NCBI RefSeq assembly: GCF_001591105.1 | Contig: NZ_BCUD01000003.1 | Span: 62,001-126,000, forward strand | Direction of reading: 5' to 3' | DNA from: Vibrio nereis NBRC 15637 | GTDB lineage: Bacteria; Pseudomonadota; Gammaproteobacteria; Enterobacterales; Vibrionaceae | DNA: 64,000 nt | Shown: positions 28,088-38,337 of the stretch, piece after piece | Layout: the number at the start of each line of letters is the position of its first letter | Numbering within the stretch: position 1 is the stretch's first letter | Position numbers and translations under genes: made by a program | The notes under the pieces: generated by a model | What the model was told of the DNA's origin: nothing | Seen by the model: the letters and a program-made list of their open reading frames with translations, nothing else | Databases searched by the model: none

Positions 28088-28615
28088 GTGATTAACAAGA
28101 TTCGCACCCAAGTAGTTCAGAATGCCGCATCAATTTTGCGATCTCCAGTCCACTTATTACCTCAATCTGTACAAAAAAAAGCCTTGCTGGAAGGGCTTAA
28201 AATGGTCTTTAAAGAAGCCCTAGAAGATGGTGATTTTGACTTCCTTGAAGGCAAGTGGTTAAAAGTGTCAGTCACAGATATGGAGCTGAGTTGGTATATT
28301 AGCTATGAAGCTGACAAGCTGGTCGTTGCTGATTGCCCTATAAAAGAAGACGTTTCGTTCAGTGGTAACTTAAATGATCTTGTTTTAATCGCTGGGCGTA
28401 AAGAAGATCCAGATACTTTGTTTTTTCAACGTCGATTGTCAATTGAAGGTGATACCGAGCTTGGTCTAGAGGTTAAGAACCTAATGGATAGTGTTGATCT
28501 TGAATCATTGCCACAACCGTTACAAACTTTGTTAAATCAACTAGCCGACTTTGTGCATAAAGGCTTACAATCGCCAACAACACAAAGTGAGGTAATTAAT
28601 GCTTATTCGAACTGA
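28088..28615 (+). CDS. ubiT: UbiT, SCP2-domain ubiquinone biosynthesis accessory factor
   Basis: A 175-residue protein with a sterol-carrier SCP2 domain (about residues 45-150), as in E. coli YhbT/UbiT (174). UbiT binds ubiquinone intermediates in its lipid pocket and is required with UbiU/UbiV for anaerobic ubiquinone synthesis. The start is GTG at 28088 with a poor Shine-Dalgarno, so the N-terminus is less certain. It is divergent from the rocS-like gene. The yhbS start lies 17 bases inside its 3' end, indicating coupled translation. Confidence 0.92.
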   Translation: MINKIRTQVVQNAASILRSPVHLLPQSVQKKALLEGLKMVFKEALEDGDFDFLEGKWLKVSVTDMELSWYISYEADKLVVADCPIKEDVSFSGNLNDLVLIAGRKEDPDTLFFQRRLSIEGDTELGLEVKNLMDSVDLESLPQPLQTLLNQLADFVHKGLQSPTTQSEVINAYSN

Positions 28616-29102
28616 AGCTCCGGCTGATATCCTAACGGTTGATCAATTGCTGAAATCGGCGTTTGAAACAGACGCAGAAGCGAAATTGGTGATGCAGTTA
28701 AGAGAAAACGGCCATCGCACCCTGTCATTGGTAGCATCGACAGATGATGGAGAAATTATTGGCCACGTCATGTTTAGTCCTGTCACGTTAAAGGGTGAAG
28801 ATTATAACTGGCAAGGGTTAGCTCCTTTGGCGGTTAAAGAGGAATACCGTGGCCAGGGTATTGCTAAACAGCTGGTTGAAGAGGCATTTTCATCACTTCT
28901 TGAACTGGGTTATCCAGCCTGTGTTGTTTTAGGTGATCCGGCTTACTATGGGCGTTTTGGATTCGTGCCCGGTGAGCAATACAATATGCAGTGCCAGTGG
29001 GATGTGCCGAAAGGCGCTTTTCAGGTAATCGAACTTCGTTCAGGTGAGTTTGAAGGTAGAAATGGAGTGATTGAATACTGCCCCGAGTTTTTAAAACTCT
29101 AA
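28599..29102 (+). CDS. yhbS: GNAT-family N-acetyltransferase (YhbS-like)
   Basis: A 167-residue acetyltransferase. The acetyl-CoA motif A is LAPLAVKEEYRGQGIAKQLVEEAF (about residues 72-95), preceded by GHVMFSPV. The C-terminal VVLGDPAYYGRFGFVPG is characteristic of the YhbS group. The substrate is unknown in this species. It overlaps ubiT by 17 bases and is the second gene of that pair, as in E. coli. No terminator is evident before the secG promoter region. Confidence 0.9.
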   Translation: MLIRTEAPADILTVDQLLKSAFETDAEAKLVMQLRENGHRTLSLVASTDDGEIIGHVMFSPVTLKGEDYNWQGLAPLAVKEEYRGQGIAKQLVEEAFSSLLELGYPACVVLGDPAYYGRFGFVPGEQYNMQCQWDVPKGAFQVIELRSGEFEGRNGVIEYCPEFLKL

Positions 29103-29381
29103 TTGGGATAGTATTGGCCTAAAGGCGTGTTTACTTTATTTTATCGGTACTTATCGCCAGTGAGCATTTCTAGTTTATCTAGGACTATGAGGTAAATGTT
29201 ATCTTTTGTCCCTTTTTTGACCGCTTGATGCGTCGGGAATGTTTTTTTGTAAATTATCTCTTGTCAGCGCCCACGTGTTTCGCTAGTATTGCTCCGCCTT
29301 CGAAAAGGAGGTCGCTAGCCTTGTTCTGAAATGCAATTTCGAGCGGCGCTGGCTCAACAATTTGGAACATAGGTGGAAATA

Positions 29382-29717
29382 ATGTTTACAGTTCTACTTG
29401 TGATTTACCTGTTGGCAGCGATTGGTGTAATCGGCCTAGTGTTGATTCAACAAGGTAAAGGCGCAGATATGGGAGCCTCATTCGGTGCAGGCGCATCAAA
29501 CACAGTGTTTGGCGCAGGCGGCTCAGGTAATTTCCTAACCCGAATGACTGCAGTTTTTGCAACAGTATTTTTCGTTCTTAGCTTAGTACTTGGTAACATG
29601 TCAACTCATAAAACTGAATCTCAGTGGGTTGACCCGACTCAAGGTCAGGTTATCGAACAGGCTGAAAACGTAGTGAGTGAAGTTCCAGCTCAAGAGAGCA
29701 GTGAAATTCCTCAATAA
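29382..29717 (+). CDS. secG: Protein-export membrane protein SecG
   Basis: A 111-residue subunit of the SecYEG translocon. Two transmembrane helices (about residues 2-22 and 52-71) flank the conserved loop VLIQQGKGADMGASFGAGAS with GSGNFLTRMT. The C-terminal tail is acidic and polar. ATG 29382 (MFTVLL) is preferred over GTG 29373, whose first bases overlap the AGGTGGAAA ribosome site. A tRNA-Leu gene follows 17 bases later, as leuU does in E. coli. The glmM gene that commonly precedes secG is absent; yhbS is its neighbour instead. Confidence 0.96.
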   Translation: MFTVLLVIYLLAAIGVIGLVLIQQGKGADMGASFGAGASNTVFGAGGSGNFLTRMTAVFATVFFVLSLVLGNMSTHKTESQWVDPTQGQVIEQAENVVSEVPAQESSEIPQ

Positions 29718-29734
29718 GCTAAAGATTTAGCTGT

Positions 29735-29818
29735 GCCGAGATGGTGAAATTGGTAGACACGCTAGCATGAGGTGCTAGTGCCTTAGGTGTGAGGGTTCGA
29801 GTCCCTCTCTCGGCACCA
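29735..29818 (+). tRNA. tRNA-Leu (anticodon GAG)
   Basis: Acceptor stem GCCGAGA / TCTCGGC followed by encoded ACCA. The anticodon stem CTAGC/GCTAG encloses loop ATGAGGT, giving GAG. A variable arm (TGCCTTAGGTG) and T loop GGTTCGAGTCC are present. It reads CUC/CUU leucine codons. It is the equivalent of E. coli leuU, which also follows secG, and is likely co-transcribed with secG and the next tRNA. Confidence 0.96.
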
Positions 29819-29876
29819 TTGATTTACAAACTTGTAAAATACCTTGTGGAGCGCTTATAATGCTCAACAAGTCGGA

Positions 29877-29953
<77 letters not shown>

Positions 29954-30038
29954 ATCCTTTAGGATGTGGACAAGTTTGCGCAGTGCTAGCACTGTGAGTT
30001 AAGTAAGCTTGATTACTTAACACATCAGGGTCCAGCAA

Positions 30039-30067
30039 CAAAAAACCCCGACTATCGGGGTTTTTTG
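30039..30067 (+). terminator. First terminator of the metY-rimP leader
   Basis: AAAAAACCCCG / CGGGGTTTTTT with loop ACTAT (about 30040-30066). It ends most tRNA transcripts; read-through feeds rimP-nusA-infB. Confidence 0.88.
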
Positions 30068-30070
30068 TTA

Positions 30071-30098
30071 TCTAAATTTCGTTACGGAGAAATTTAGA
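30071..30098 (+). repeat. Perfect inverted repeat in the metY-rimP leader
   Basis: TCTAAATTTC (30071-30080) and GAAATTTAGA (30089-30098), loop GTTACGGA. A perfect 10-base stem without a T tail, between two terminators. A candidate RNase III processing or protein-binding site. Confidence 0.65.
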
Positions 30099-30118
30099 GA
30101 ATGCTTGGAATTTAAATT

Positions 30119-30138
30119 GGGCTCTGAGCCCTTTTTTT
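30119..30138 (+). terminator. Second terminator, directly before rimP
   Basis: GGGCT-CTG-AGCCC (30119-30131) followed by seven T's, only 18 bases before the rimP start. A second stop in the leader, as in E. coli, where it takes part in operon control. Confidence 0.8.
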
Positions 30139-30156
30139 GTTTCTGGGGTGGTTTAA

Positions 30157-30612
30157 ATGACTGGTTTAGAAAGACAACTTACTGAAATGCTTGAAGCTCC
30201 AGTAGCGGCCTCAGGTTATGAGTTAGTTGGATTAGAATTTATTCGCGCAGGCGAACATTCAACGCTACGTATCTATATTGACCACGAAAATGGCATCACA
30301 GTCGATGACTGTGCAGAAGTTAGCCATCAGGTTAGTGCTGTCATGGACGTTGAAGATCCAATCACTGTGGCTTACAACCTAGAAGTGTCTTCTCCAGGTT
30401 TAGAAAGACCACTTTTCAAAGCAGCACACTATGAACAATTTATTGGTCACGAGGTAAGCATCGTTTTGAAAATGGCTGTTGGCAACCGTCGCAAGTGGAA
30501 GGGTACTATCCACTCTGTTGAAGGTGAGACAGTGACAGTTACTGTTGATGGTAACCAAGAAGAGTTTGCTCTGAGCAACATTTCAAAAGCTAACCTAATC
30601 CCTAAGTTTTAA
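30157..30612 (+). CDS. rimP: Ribosome maturation factor RimP
   Basis: A 151-residue assembly factor for the 30S subunit. It has the N-terminal alpha/beta domain ([22 protein letters not shown]) and the C-terminal Sm-like barrel. The conserved motif [11 protein letters not shown] at about residue 87 is intact. ATG 30157 follows GGGGTGG. First protein gene after tRNA-fMet, followed by nusA after 24 bases. Confidence 0.96.
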   Translation: MTGLERQLTEMLEAPVAASGYELVGLEFIRAGEHSTLRIYIDHENGITVDDCAEVSHQVSAVMDVEDPITVAYNLEVSSPGLERPLFKAAHYEQFIGHEVSIVLKMAVGNRRKWKGTIHSVEGETVTVTVDGNQEEFALSNISKANLIPKF

Positions 30613-30636
30613 GCAGAGTCTTAGAGGCTATTTAAA

Positions 30637-32124
30637 ATGAGTAAAGAAATTTTAGCGGTAGCGGAAGCGGTATCGAACGAGAAAGCGGTGCCTCGTGAGC
30701 GAATCTTTGAAGCACTAGAAATCGCGCTGGCTACATCTACTAAGAAAAAGCACGAAATTGAAATCGATGTGCGTGTAGAAATCGATCGTAAAACGGGCGA
30801 ATTCGAAACTTTCCGTCGCTGGTTAGTGGTAGAAGAAGTAGAGCATCCAACCAAAGAGATCTCTATTGAAGCAGCTCGCTACGACGATGACTCAATCGAG
30901 TTAGGTGATTACATTGAAGATGAAATCGAATCTGTAACATTTGACCGTATTACGACGCAAACAGCGAAGCAAGTTATTGTACAAAAAGTACGTGAAGCTG
31001 AGCGCGCGCAAATTGTAGAACAGTTCATCGATAATGAAGGTGAACTAGTGACAGGTGTGGTTAAGAAAGTTAACCGTGACACAGTGGTACTAGACCTAGG
31101 TAACAACGCAGAAGCGGTAATCCTACGCGACGACCAACTTCCACGTGAAAACTTCCGTCCGGGTGACCGTGTACGTGGTCTTCTGTACCGCGTTGCGCCA
31201 GAAGCTCGTGGCTTCCAGCTGTTCATTACTCGCTCTAAGCCTGAAATGCTAGCTGAACTATTCCGTGTCGAAGTGCCAGAGATCGCTGAAGAGATCATCG
31301 AGCTTAAAGGTGCTGCACGTGATCCAGGTTCTCGCGCTAAAATTGCAGTGAAGACAAACGACAAGCGTATCGACCCTGTAGGTGCGTGTGTTGGTATGCG
31401 TGGTGCACGTGTACAAGCAGTATCTGGTGAGTTAGGTGGTGAGCGTATCGATATCGTTCTTTGGGACGATAACCCAGCGCAATTTGTTATCAATGCAATG
31501 GCACCTGCAGATGTTGCTTCTATCATCGTTGATGAAGATGCGCACGCAATGGACATCGCAGTTGAAGCAGACAACCTAGCGCAAGCTATCGGTCGTAACG
31601 GTCAGAACGTACGTCTAGCGTCTCAACTGACTGGTTGGGAACTGAACGTAATGACGGTTGCGGATCTTCAGAAGAAACACGCTGAAGAATCACAAGCTTC
31701 TATCGAAAACTTCATGAAGTACCTAGATATCGAAGAAGACTTCGCTCAACTGTTAGTTGAAGAAGGTTTCTCTACTCTTGAAGAAGTTGCATACGTACCG
31801 GTTAACGAGTTGCTTGAAGTTGATGGTCTTGATGAAGACATTATCGAAGAGCTACGTAGCCGTGCGAAAGAAGCTCTAACCACAATTGCTCTTGCTAAAG
31901 AAGAGTCTTTTGAAGGTGTAGAGCCAGCTGAAGATCTATTAGGACTTGAAGGTCTTGAGCGTGAAATGGCATTCAAATTGGCAGCGAAAGGTGTAGCAAC
32001 ACTAGAAGATTTGGCTGACCAAGGTATTGATGACCTAGAAGGCATTGAAGGTCTAACCGAAGAGCGTGCAGGTGAACTTATCATGGCAGCTCGCAACATC
32101 TGTTGGTTCGGCGACGACGAATAA
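30637..32124 (+). CDS. nusA: Transcription termination/antitermination factor NusA
   Basis: A 495-residue RNA polymerase-binding protein. Order: N-terminal polymerase-binding domain (1-125), S1 (about 135-200, [23 protein letters not shown]), tandem KH domains (about 205-345, with [17 protein letters not shown] and [15 protein letters not shown]), and two acidic repeats (about 365-490). These are the HhH-containing AR1/AR2 that bind the alpha CTD and lambda N in E. coli. Strong codon bias. Probably feeds back on its own leader terminators, as known in E. coli. Confidence 0.98.
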   Translation: MSKEILAVAEAVSNEKAVPRERIFEALEIALATSTKKKHEIEIDVRVEIDRKTGEFETFRRWLVVEEVEHPTKEISIEAARYDDDSIELGDYIEDEIESVTFDRITTQTAKQVIVQKVREAERAQIVEQFIDNEGELVTGVVKKVNRDTVVLDLGNNAEAVILRDDQLPRENFRPGDRVRGLLYRVAPEARGFQLFITRSKPEMLAELFRVEVPEIAEEIIELKGAARDPGSRAKIAVKTNDKRIDPVGACVGMRGARVQAVSGELGGERIDIVLWDDNPAQFVINAMAPADVASIIVDEDAHAMDIAVEADNLAQAIGRNGQNVRLASQLTGWELNVMTVADLQKKHAEESQASIENFMKYLDIEEDFAQLLVEEGFSTLEEVAYVPVNELLEVDGLDEDIIEELRSRAKEALTTIALAKEESFEGVEPAEDLLGLEGLEREMAFKLAAKGVATLEDLADQGIDDLEGIEGLTEERAGELIMAARNICWFGDDE

Positions 32125-32147
32125 TTTTTCAGCAAGGAGGAAGCGGC

Positions 32148-34850
32148 ATGACACAAATGACTGTAAAAGCATTAAGTGAAGAAATTGGAACACCAGTGGA
32201 CCGCTTAGTTGAACAACTTGCTGATGCTGGCATGAAAAAAGCGAGCAACGATCAGATTACAGAAGATGAAAAACAGCAATTGCTGACGCATCTTAAGAAA
32301 GAGCACGGCGATAACTCAGGTGACGCCGCGCCTACTCGCTTGACTCTGCAACGTAAAACTCGCAGTACACTGAGTGTAAATGCTGGTGGCGGCAAGAGTA
32401 AGAATGTTCAGGTTGAAGTGCGCAAGAAACGTACCTACGTGAAGCGCAGTGCAATCGAAGACGAAGCCAAACGCGAAGCTGAAGAAGCAGCCAAACGTGA
32501 AGCTGAAGAAGCGGCCAAACGCGAAGCTGAAGAAGCAGCCAAACGTGAAGCTGAAGAAGCAGCCAAACGTGAAGCTGAAGAAGCGGCAAAACGTGAAGCT
32601 GAAGAAAAAGCGAAACGTGAAGCTGAAGAAAAAGCAAAACGTGACGCAGACGAGAAGGCTAAACGCAATGTAAAAGATACAAAGCGTGAAGCTGAAGAAA
32701 AATCAAAGCAAGAAGCAGCGCAAAAAGAGGCCGACGAGCTTAAACGTCGTCAGGAAGAAGAAGCTAAACGTAAAGCTGAAGAGGAAAGTCAGCGCAAGCT
32801 TGAAGAAGCGCGCGAATTGGCTGAGAAGAATAAAGAGCGTTGGTCTGCTGCAGAAGAGAAAAAGGGTGATATGGAAGATACAGATTACCATGTAACGACT
32901 TCACAATACGCACGTGAAGCCGAAGATGAAGCAGATCGTCGTGAAGAAGGTGGTCGTCGTAAGAAGAAGAAAGCTGCTGCTAAAAACGATCAAAACCGCG
33001 GTGGTCGCAACCAGCGTGGTGGCAGAGGTCGTAAAGGCAAGCTAGCTAAACCATCTTCAATGCAACAAGCTTTCGATAAGACAGCAACGGTCGCTAAATC
33101 TGATGTTGTTATCGGTGAAACTATCGTAGTTTCTGAACTTGCGAACAAGATGTCCGTTAAAGCCACTGAAATTATCAAAGCGATGATGAAGATGGGTGCA
33201 ATGGCAACTATTAACCAAGTGATCGACCAAGAAACTGCTCAGCTAATCGCTGAGGAGATGGGTCACAAGGTGATTATTCGTAAAGAGAACGAGCTAGAAG
33301 AAGCAGTACTTAGCGATCGTGATAGCGACTCAGTAGCGACTCCTCGTGCGCCAGTAGTGACTATCATGGGTCACGTTGACCATGGTAAAACATCGACACT
33401 TGACTACATTCGTCGTACGCACGTTGCATCTGGCGAAGCTGGTGGTATTACACAGCACATTGGTGCATACCACGTTGAAACTGACAACGGCATGATCACG
33501 TTCCTTGATACTCCTGGACACGCGGCGTTTACTGCTATGCGTGCTCGTGGTGCTCAAGCGACAGATATCGTTGTTCTTGTTGTTGCTGCTGACGATGGCG
33601 TTATGCCTCAAACAAAAGAAGCAATTCAGCACGCGAAAGCGGCTGGTGTGCCTCTGATCGTTGCTGTGAACAAGATCGATAAAGAAGATGCGAACCCAGA
33701 TAACGTTAAGAACGAGCTGGCTCAATACGATGTAATCCCTGAAGAGTGGGGCGGTGAGAACATGTTTGTTCACATCTCTGCAAAACAAGGTACTAACATC
33801 GAAGGTCTTCTAGAAGCTATCTTGCTTCAATCAGAAGTACTTGAGCTAACAGCGGTTGCTGATGGTATGGCGTCAGGTGTAGTTGTGGAATCTCGTCTTG
33901 ATAAAGGTCGTGGTCCTGTGGCAACTGTCCTAGTTCAATCAGGTACGCTAAACAAAGGCGATATCGTTCTTTGTGGTCAAGAGTATGGCCGTGTTCGTGC
34001 AATGCGCGATGAATTAGGTCAAGAGATCACTCAAGCAGGCCCATCTATCCCAGTAGAGATTTTAGGTCTTTCTGGTGTGCCTTCTTCAGGTGATGAAGCA
34101 ACAGTAGTACGTGATGAGCGTAAAGCGCGTGAAGTTGCTAACTACCGTGCTGGTAAGTTCCGCGAAGTGAAACTGGCTCGTCAGCAGAAATCTAAACTGG
34201 AGAACATGTTCTCGAACATGGCTGCAGGTGAAGTTGCTGAACTGAACGTAGTACTGAAAGCAGACGTACAAGGTTCTGTAGAAGCGATTGCAGATTCACT
34301 ACTGAAACTATCGACTGATGAAGTTAAAGTGAACATCGTTGGTTCTGGTGTTGGTGGTATCACAGAGACTGATGCAGTACTTGCTGAAGCATCTAACGCA
34401 ATCATCCTTGGCTTTAACGTTCGTGCTGATGCATCTGCTCGCCGCGCAATTGAAGCTGCAAGTGTTGATCTACGTTACTACTCAATCATCTACCAGCTAA
34501 TCGACGAAGTGAAACAAGCGATGGGCGGTATGCTTGCTCCAGAATTCAAGCAAGAGATCATTGGTCTTGCTGAAGTTCGTGACGTATTTAAGTCACCGAA
34601 ACTGGGCGCAATCGCTGGTTGTATGGTTACTGAAGGTCTGATTAAGCGTAACAACCCAATCCGCGTTCTACGTGAAAACGTTGTTATCTACGAAGGTGAA
34701 CTTGAGTCACTACGTCGCTTTAAAGATGATGTTCAAGAAGTTAAGAACGGCTACGAATGTGGTATCGGCGTTAAGAACTACAACGATGTTCGCGTTGGTG
34801 ACCAAATCGAAGTCTTCGAAACAGTGGAAATCAAACGTACACTGGACTAA
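32148..34850 (+). CDS. infB: Translation initiation factor IF-2
   Basis: A 900-residue GTPase that brings fMet-tRNA to the 30S subunit. N-terminal helical domain, then a very charged linker with eight copies of an [12 protein letters not shown] octapeptide (about residues 107-170) and [15 protein letters not shown] stretches. The G domain starts near 400: G1 [20 protein letters not shown]. Domains II-IV follow, ending in the fMet-binding barrel. ATG 32148 with AAGGAGGAAG upstream; the earlier in-frame start at 32103 lies within nusA. Internal starts giving shorter IF2 forms are known in E. coli but were not identified here. Confidence 0.98.
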   Translation: MTQMTVKALSEEIGTPVDRLVEQLADAGMKKASNDQITEDEKQQLLTHLKKEHGDNSGDAAPTRLTLQRKTRSTLSVNAGGGKSKNVQVEVRKKRTYVKRSAIEDEAKREAEEAAKREAEEAAKREAEEAAKREAEEAAKREAEEAAKREAEEKAKREAEEKAKRDADEKAKRNVKDTKREAEEKSKQEAAQKEADELKRRQEEEAKRKAEEESQRKLEEARELAEKNKERWSAAEEKKGDMEDTDYHVTTSQYAREAEDEADRREEGGRRKKKKAAAKNDQNRGGRNQRGGRGRKGKLAKPSSMQQAFDKTATVAKSDVVIGETIVVSELANKMSVKATEIIKAMMKMGAMATINQVIDQETAQLIAEEMGHKVIIRKENELEEAVLSDRDSDSVATPRAPVVTIMGHVDHGKTSTLDYIRRTHVASGEAGGITQHIGAYHVETDNGMITFLDTPGHAAFTAMRARGAQATDIVVLVVAADDGVMPQTKEAIQHAKAAGVPLIVAVNKIDKEDANPDNVKNELAQYDVIPEEWGGENMFVHISAKQGTNIEGLLEAILLQSEVLELTAVADGMASGVVVESRLDKGRGPVATVLVQSGTLNKGDIVLCGQEYGRVRAMRDELGQEITQAGPSIPVEILGLSGVPSSGDEATVVRDERKAREVANYRAGKFREVKLARQQKSKLENMFSNMAAGEVAELNVVLKADVQGSVEAIADSLLKLSTDEVKVNIVGSGVGGITETDAVLAEASNAIILGFNVRADASARRAIEAASVDLRYYSIIYQLIDEVKQAMGGMLAPEFKQEIIGLAEVRDVFKSPKLGAIAGCMVTEGLIKRNNPIRVLRENVVIYEGELESLRRFKDDVQEVKNGYECGIGVKNYNDVRVGDQIEVFETVEIKRTLD
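32466..32657 (+). repeat. 24-bp tandem repeat in infB (octapeptide AKREAEEA)
   Basis: Eight in-frame 24-base units of the form gcc/gcg aaa cgt gaa gct gaa gaa gca. The first five encode AKREAEEA, two encode AKREAEEK and the last AKRDADEK. High identity between the first units suggests recent expansion. Part of the flexible N-terminal helix of IF-2. Confidence 0.9.
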
Positions 34851-34912
34851 TTGACTAAAATTACTCACGATGTCTGATAAAGATTAAGTGGTAATTGGTT
34901 GTTGAATACACC

Positions 34913-34942
34913 ATGGGGGGGCTGGGTTGACCATCCCCCCAT
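34913..34942 (+). repeat. G/C-run hairpin between infB and rbfA
   Basis: ATGGGGGG (34913-34920) pairs with CCCCCCAT (34935-34942) across a 14-base loop. It is followed by a pyrimidine-rich but interrupted tail (TCTTTCTATTTG), then the rbfA ribosome site. A processing or partial-termination element that could lower rbfA-truB relative to infB. Confidence 0.6.
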
Positions 34943-34965
34943 TCTTTCTATTTGTGAGAAAAGAT

Positions 34966-35361
34966 ATGTCAAAAGAATTTAGCCGCACGCAGCGCGTTTC
35001 TCAGCAGCTGCAAAAAGAATTGGCGATGATCCTGCAACGTGAAGTTCGTGATTCACGTCTAGGTATGGTAACGATCTCGGACGTAGAGGTTTCTCGTGAT
35101 CTAGCCTACGCTAAAGTATTCGTCACTTTCCTTTGTGTCGGTGAACAAACGCCTGAGTCGTGCCTTGAAGCATTACGTGAGCACGAAGTGCACATCCGTA
35201 TGATGCTAGGTAAGCGTATTCGTCTACGCCTAACGCCAGAAATTCGCTTCTACTACGACAACACACTCGTTGAAGGTATGCGTATGTCTAACCTTGTGAC
35301 TGAAGTTGTACAGACAGACAAACAGAAGCAAAAAGATTCTGGTCGTGAGGACGAGGAATAA
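34966..35361 (+). CDS. rbfA: 30S ribosome-binding factor RbfA
   Basis: A 131-residue KH-like cold-shock ribosome assembly factor. [23 protein letters not shown] and the [23 protein letters not shown] core are canonical. The ATG at 34966 is chosen over an upstream in-frame start at 34927, because it matches family length (E. coli 133) and GAGAAAAGA precedes it. Its stop overlaps the truB start by one base (TAATG), indicating coupling. Confidence 0.96.
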   Translation: MSKEFSRTQRVSQQLQKELAMILQREVRDSRLGMVTISDVEVSRDLAYAKVFVTFLCVGEQTPESCLEALREHEVHIRMMLGKRIRLRLTPEIRFYYDNTLVEGMRMSNLVTEVVQTDKQKQKDSGREDEE

Positions 35362-36299
35362 TGGCTCGCCGTCGTAAAGGTCGTCCTATCGATGGTGTGA
35401 TCCTGCTGGATAAACCAACCGGGATTTCATCTAACGACGCATTGCAAAAAGTGAAGCGAATTTACTTTGCTGAAAAAGCCGGCCATACCGGCGCACTTGA
35501 TCCGTTAGCAACGGGCATGCTGCCAATTTGCTTGGGTGAAGCGACCAAATTCTCTCAGTTTTTGCTTGATTCAGATAAGCGCTACCGAGTGATCGCTAAG
35601 CTAGGCGAACGTACTAACACGTCGGACTCCGACGGTGAGGTGGTAGAAACGCGTCCAGTTGACGTGGATCTGGCTAAGTTAGAAGCGTGCATCGATAAGT
35701 TCCGCGGTGAATCGGATCAAATCCCATCAATGTTTTCGGCGCTGAAATACCAGGGTAAGCCACTTTATGAGTACGCTCGACAAGGTATTGAAGTACCGCG
35801 TGAATCGCGCAAAATCACTGTTTACGAAATCGTTCTACACCGCTTTGAAGGCGATGAAGTGGAGATGGAAGTGCATTGCTCAAAAGGCACTTACATCCGC
35901 ACGATTGTTGACGATTTAGGTGAGATGCTGGGCTGTGGTGCGCACGTAACTATGTTGCGTCGTACGGCGGTTGCTAAGTACCCATATGAAAAAATGGTGA
36001 CTCTGGAACAACTCAACGAGCTGCTTGAGCAAGCGCATCGTGAAGAGAAAGCGCCACGTGAGCTTCTTGATCCGCTTCTGATGCCTATGGATACCGCGGT
36101 GGAAGATCTGCCAGAGGTAAATCTGATCCCTGATCTTGCAAACATGGTTCAGCATGGTCAGCCAGTACAGGTATTTGGTGCGCCAACAGAAGGACCCGTT
36201 CGCCTAACGATGGGTGAAGAGAAGCTGTTTATCGGGGTCGGTGAAATGAACGATGACGGTAAGATCGCACCTAAGCGACTTGTGGTATTTCGTGACTAA
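35361..36299 (+). CDS. truB: tRNA pseudouridine(55) synthase TruB
   Basis: A 312-residue enzyme isomerising U55 in the T loop of all tRNAs. The catalytic aspartate lies in [24 protein letters not shown] (about residue 48). The RNA-binding C-terminal PUA-like domain is present. It overlaps rbfA by one base. In E. coli rpsO follows directly; here a strong terminator follows instead and rpsO lies 17 kb upstream. Confidence 0.97.
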   Translation: MARRRKGRPIDGVILLDKPTGISSNDALQKVKRIYFAEKAGHTGALDPLATGMLPICLGEATKFSQFLLDSDKRYRVIAKLGERTNTSDSDGEVVETRPVDVDLAKLEACIDKFRGESDQIPSMFSALKYQGKPLYEYARQGIEVPRESRKITVYEIVLHRFEGDEVEMEVHCSKGTYIRTIVDDLGEMLGCGAHVTMLRRTAVAKYPYEKMVTLEQLNELLEQAHREEKAPRELLDPLLMPMDTAVEDLPEVNLIPDLANMVQHGQPVQVFGAPTEGPVRLTMGEEKLFIGVGEMNDDGKIAPKRLVVFRD

Positions 36300-36322
36300 C
36301 ACCAACTAACGCCTCAATAGTA

Positions 36323-36352
36323 AAACCGAAGCCTTGGCTTCGGTTTTTTTAT
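36323..36352 (+). terminator. Terminator after truB
   Basis: AAAACCGAAGCC (36323-36334), loop TT, GGCTTCGGTTTT (36337-36348), T run. It ends the rimP-truB transcript. Confidence 0.9.
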
Positions 36353-36359
36353 TTCTGAG

Positions 36360-36788
36360 TTATTTAATTAAACCCTCTGCTTCCAGCAGCTTCCTTAACT
36401 GGTTTGCACGCTTACGGTTAACTCCAAAATCAGAATATCCGACCCGTGATTCAGAGCGCACGATAAGTTTCCCGCTGTCGATTCGTAGCTCTAGGTCGTC
36501 AACAAATCGCATGATTCTAGAAGTGCACTCAATACGTAGATATTTGTCTTCTTTGAACGCAGTCTTGGCGCCTGGCAATTGAAGTGCGGCGCTTTCAATT
36601 TGATCAATATTGACGTCAGCCGTGAGCTCGTAGGGGACAAGTTTGAATTTCTCGCGATTATCTAGCGTTGATACGCAATTGGGTTTGTCTCCACAGGGTT
36701 GCATACTACGGTCTGTCATGGTCGATACTCCTTGGCTGCAAGCGGTTAAAGTAAGTACTGATAGAGAGAGGAGAGCAGCTTTGTTCAT
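36360..36788 (-). CDS. DUF1499 domain lipoprotein
   Basis: A 142-residue lipoprotein with signal peptide and lipobox LTLTAC (Cys about residue 17). Residues 30-140 match DUF1499: CGDKPNCVSTLDNREKF at the start and IVRSESRVGYSDFGVNRKRANQLRKLLE at the end. No enzymatic role is known for the family. It is an isolated minus-strand gene between truB and gltD, sharing the truB terminator region at its 3' end. Confidence 0.86.
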   Translation of the reverse strand: MNKAALLSLSVLTLTACSQGVSTMTDRSMQPCGDKPNCVSTLDNREKFKLVPYELTADVNIDQIESAALQLPGAKTAFKEDKYLRIECTSRIMRFVDDLELRIDSGKLIVRSESRVGYSDFGVNRKRANQLRKLLEAEGLIK

Positions 36789-36851
36789 GTTCGGTGGCCT
36801 TATCTTGTTTTCTTTAATTATATGCTGAAACGTAAAGCGCTAAGTAAATAA

Positions 36852-36879
36852 AAAGGTTGGCGCTTGCACACCAACCTTT
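36852..36879 (-). terminator. Terminator after the first gltBD operon
   Basis: AAAGGTTGG (36852-36860) and CCAACCTTT (36871-36879) with a 10-base loop. On the minus strand it is followed by TTTTATTTA. It ends the gltB-gltD transcript. Confidence 0.8.
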
Positions 36880-36903
36880 AGCTATAAATCAAAACGTTAT
36901 GTT

Positions 36904-38319
<1,416 letters not shown>

Positions 38320-38337
38320 TCAGACATCCTCCATGAT

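Noticed and set aside
29103..29381. Remnant of glmM or an unannotated small gene upstream of secG
   Set aside because: No open frame with coding character in the 279-base gap; it looks like a promoter/leader region only.
30909..31574. 221-codon open frame on the minus strand opposite nusA
   Set aside because: A shadow of the highly biased nusA coding frame: Ser/Thr/Arg-rich low-complexity translation, no ribosome site, no family resemblance.
32466..32657. CRISPR-like regular repeat
   Set aside because: The units are contiguous, in frame and have no spacers; they encode an IF-2 helix.
32332..32668. Repetitive Leu/His- and Ser/Ala-rich frames on the minus strand across the infB repeat
   Set aside because: They are reverse translations of the 24-bp tandem repeat encoding AKREAEEA; infB is the real gene.
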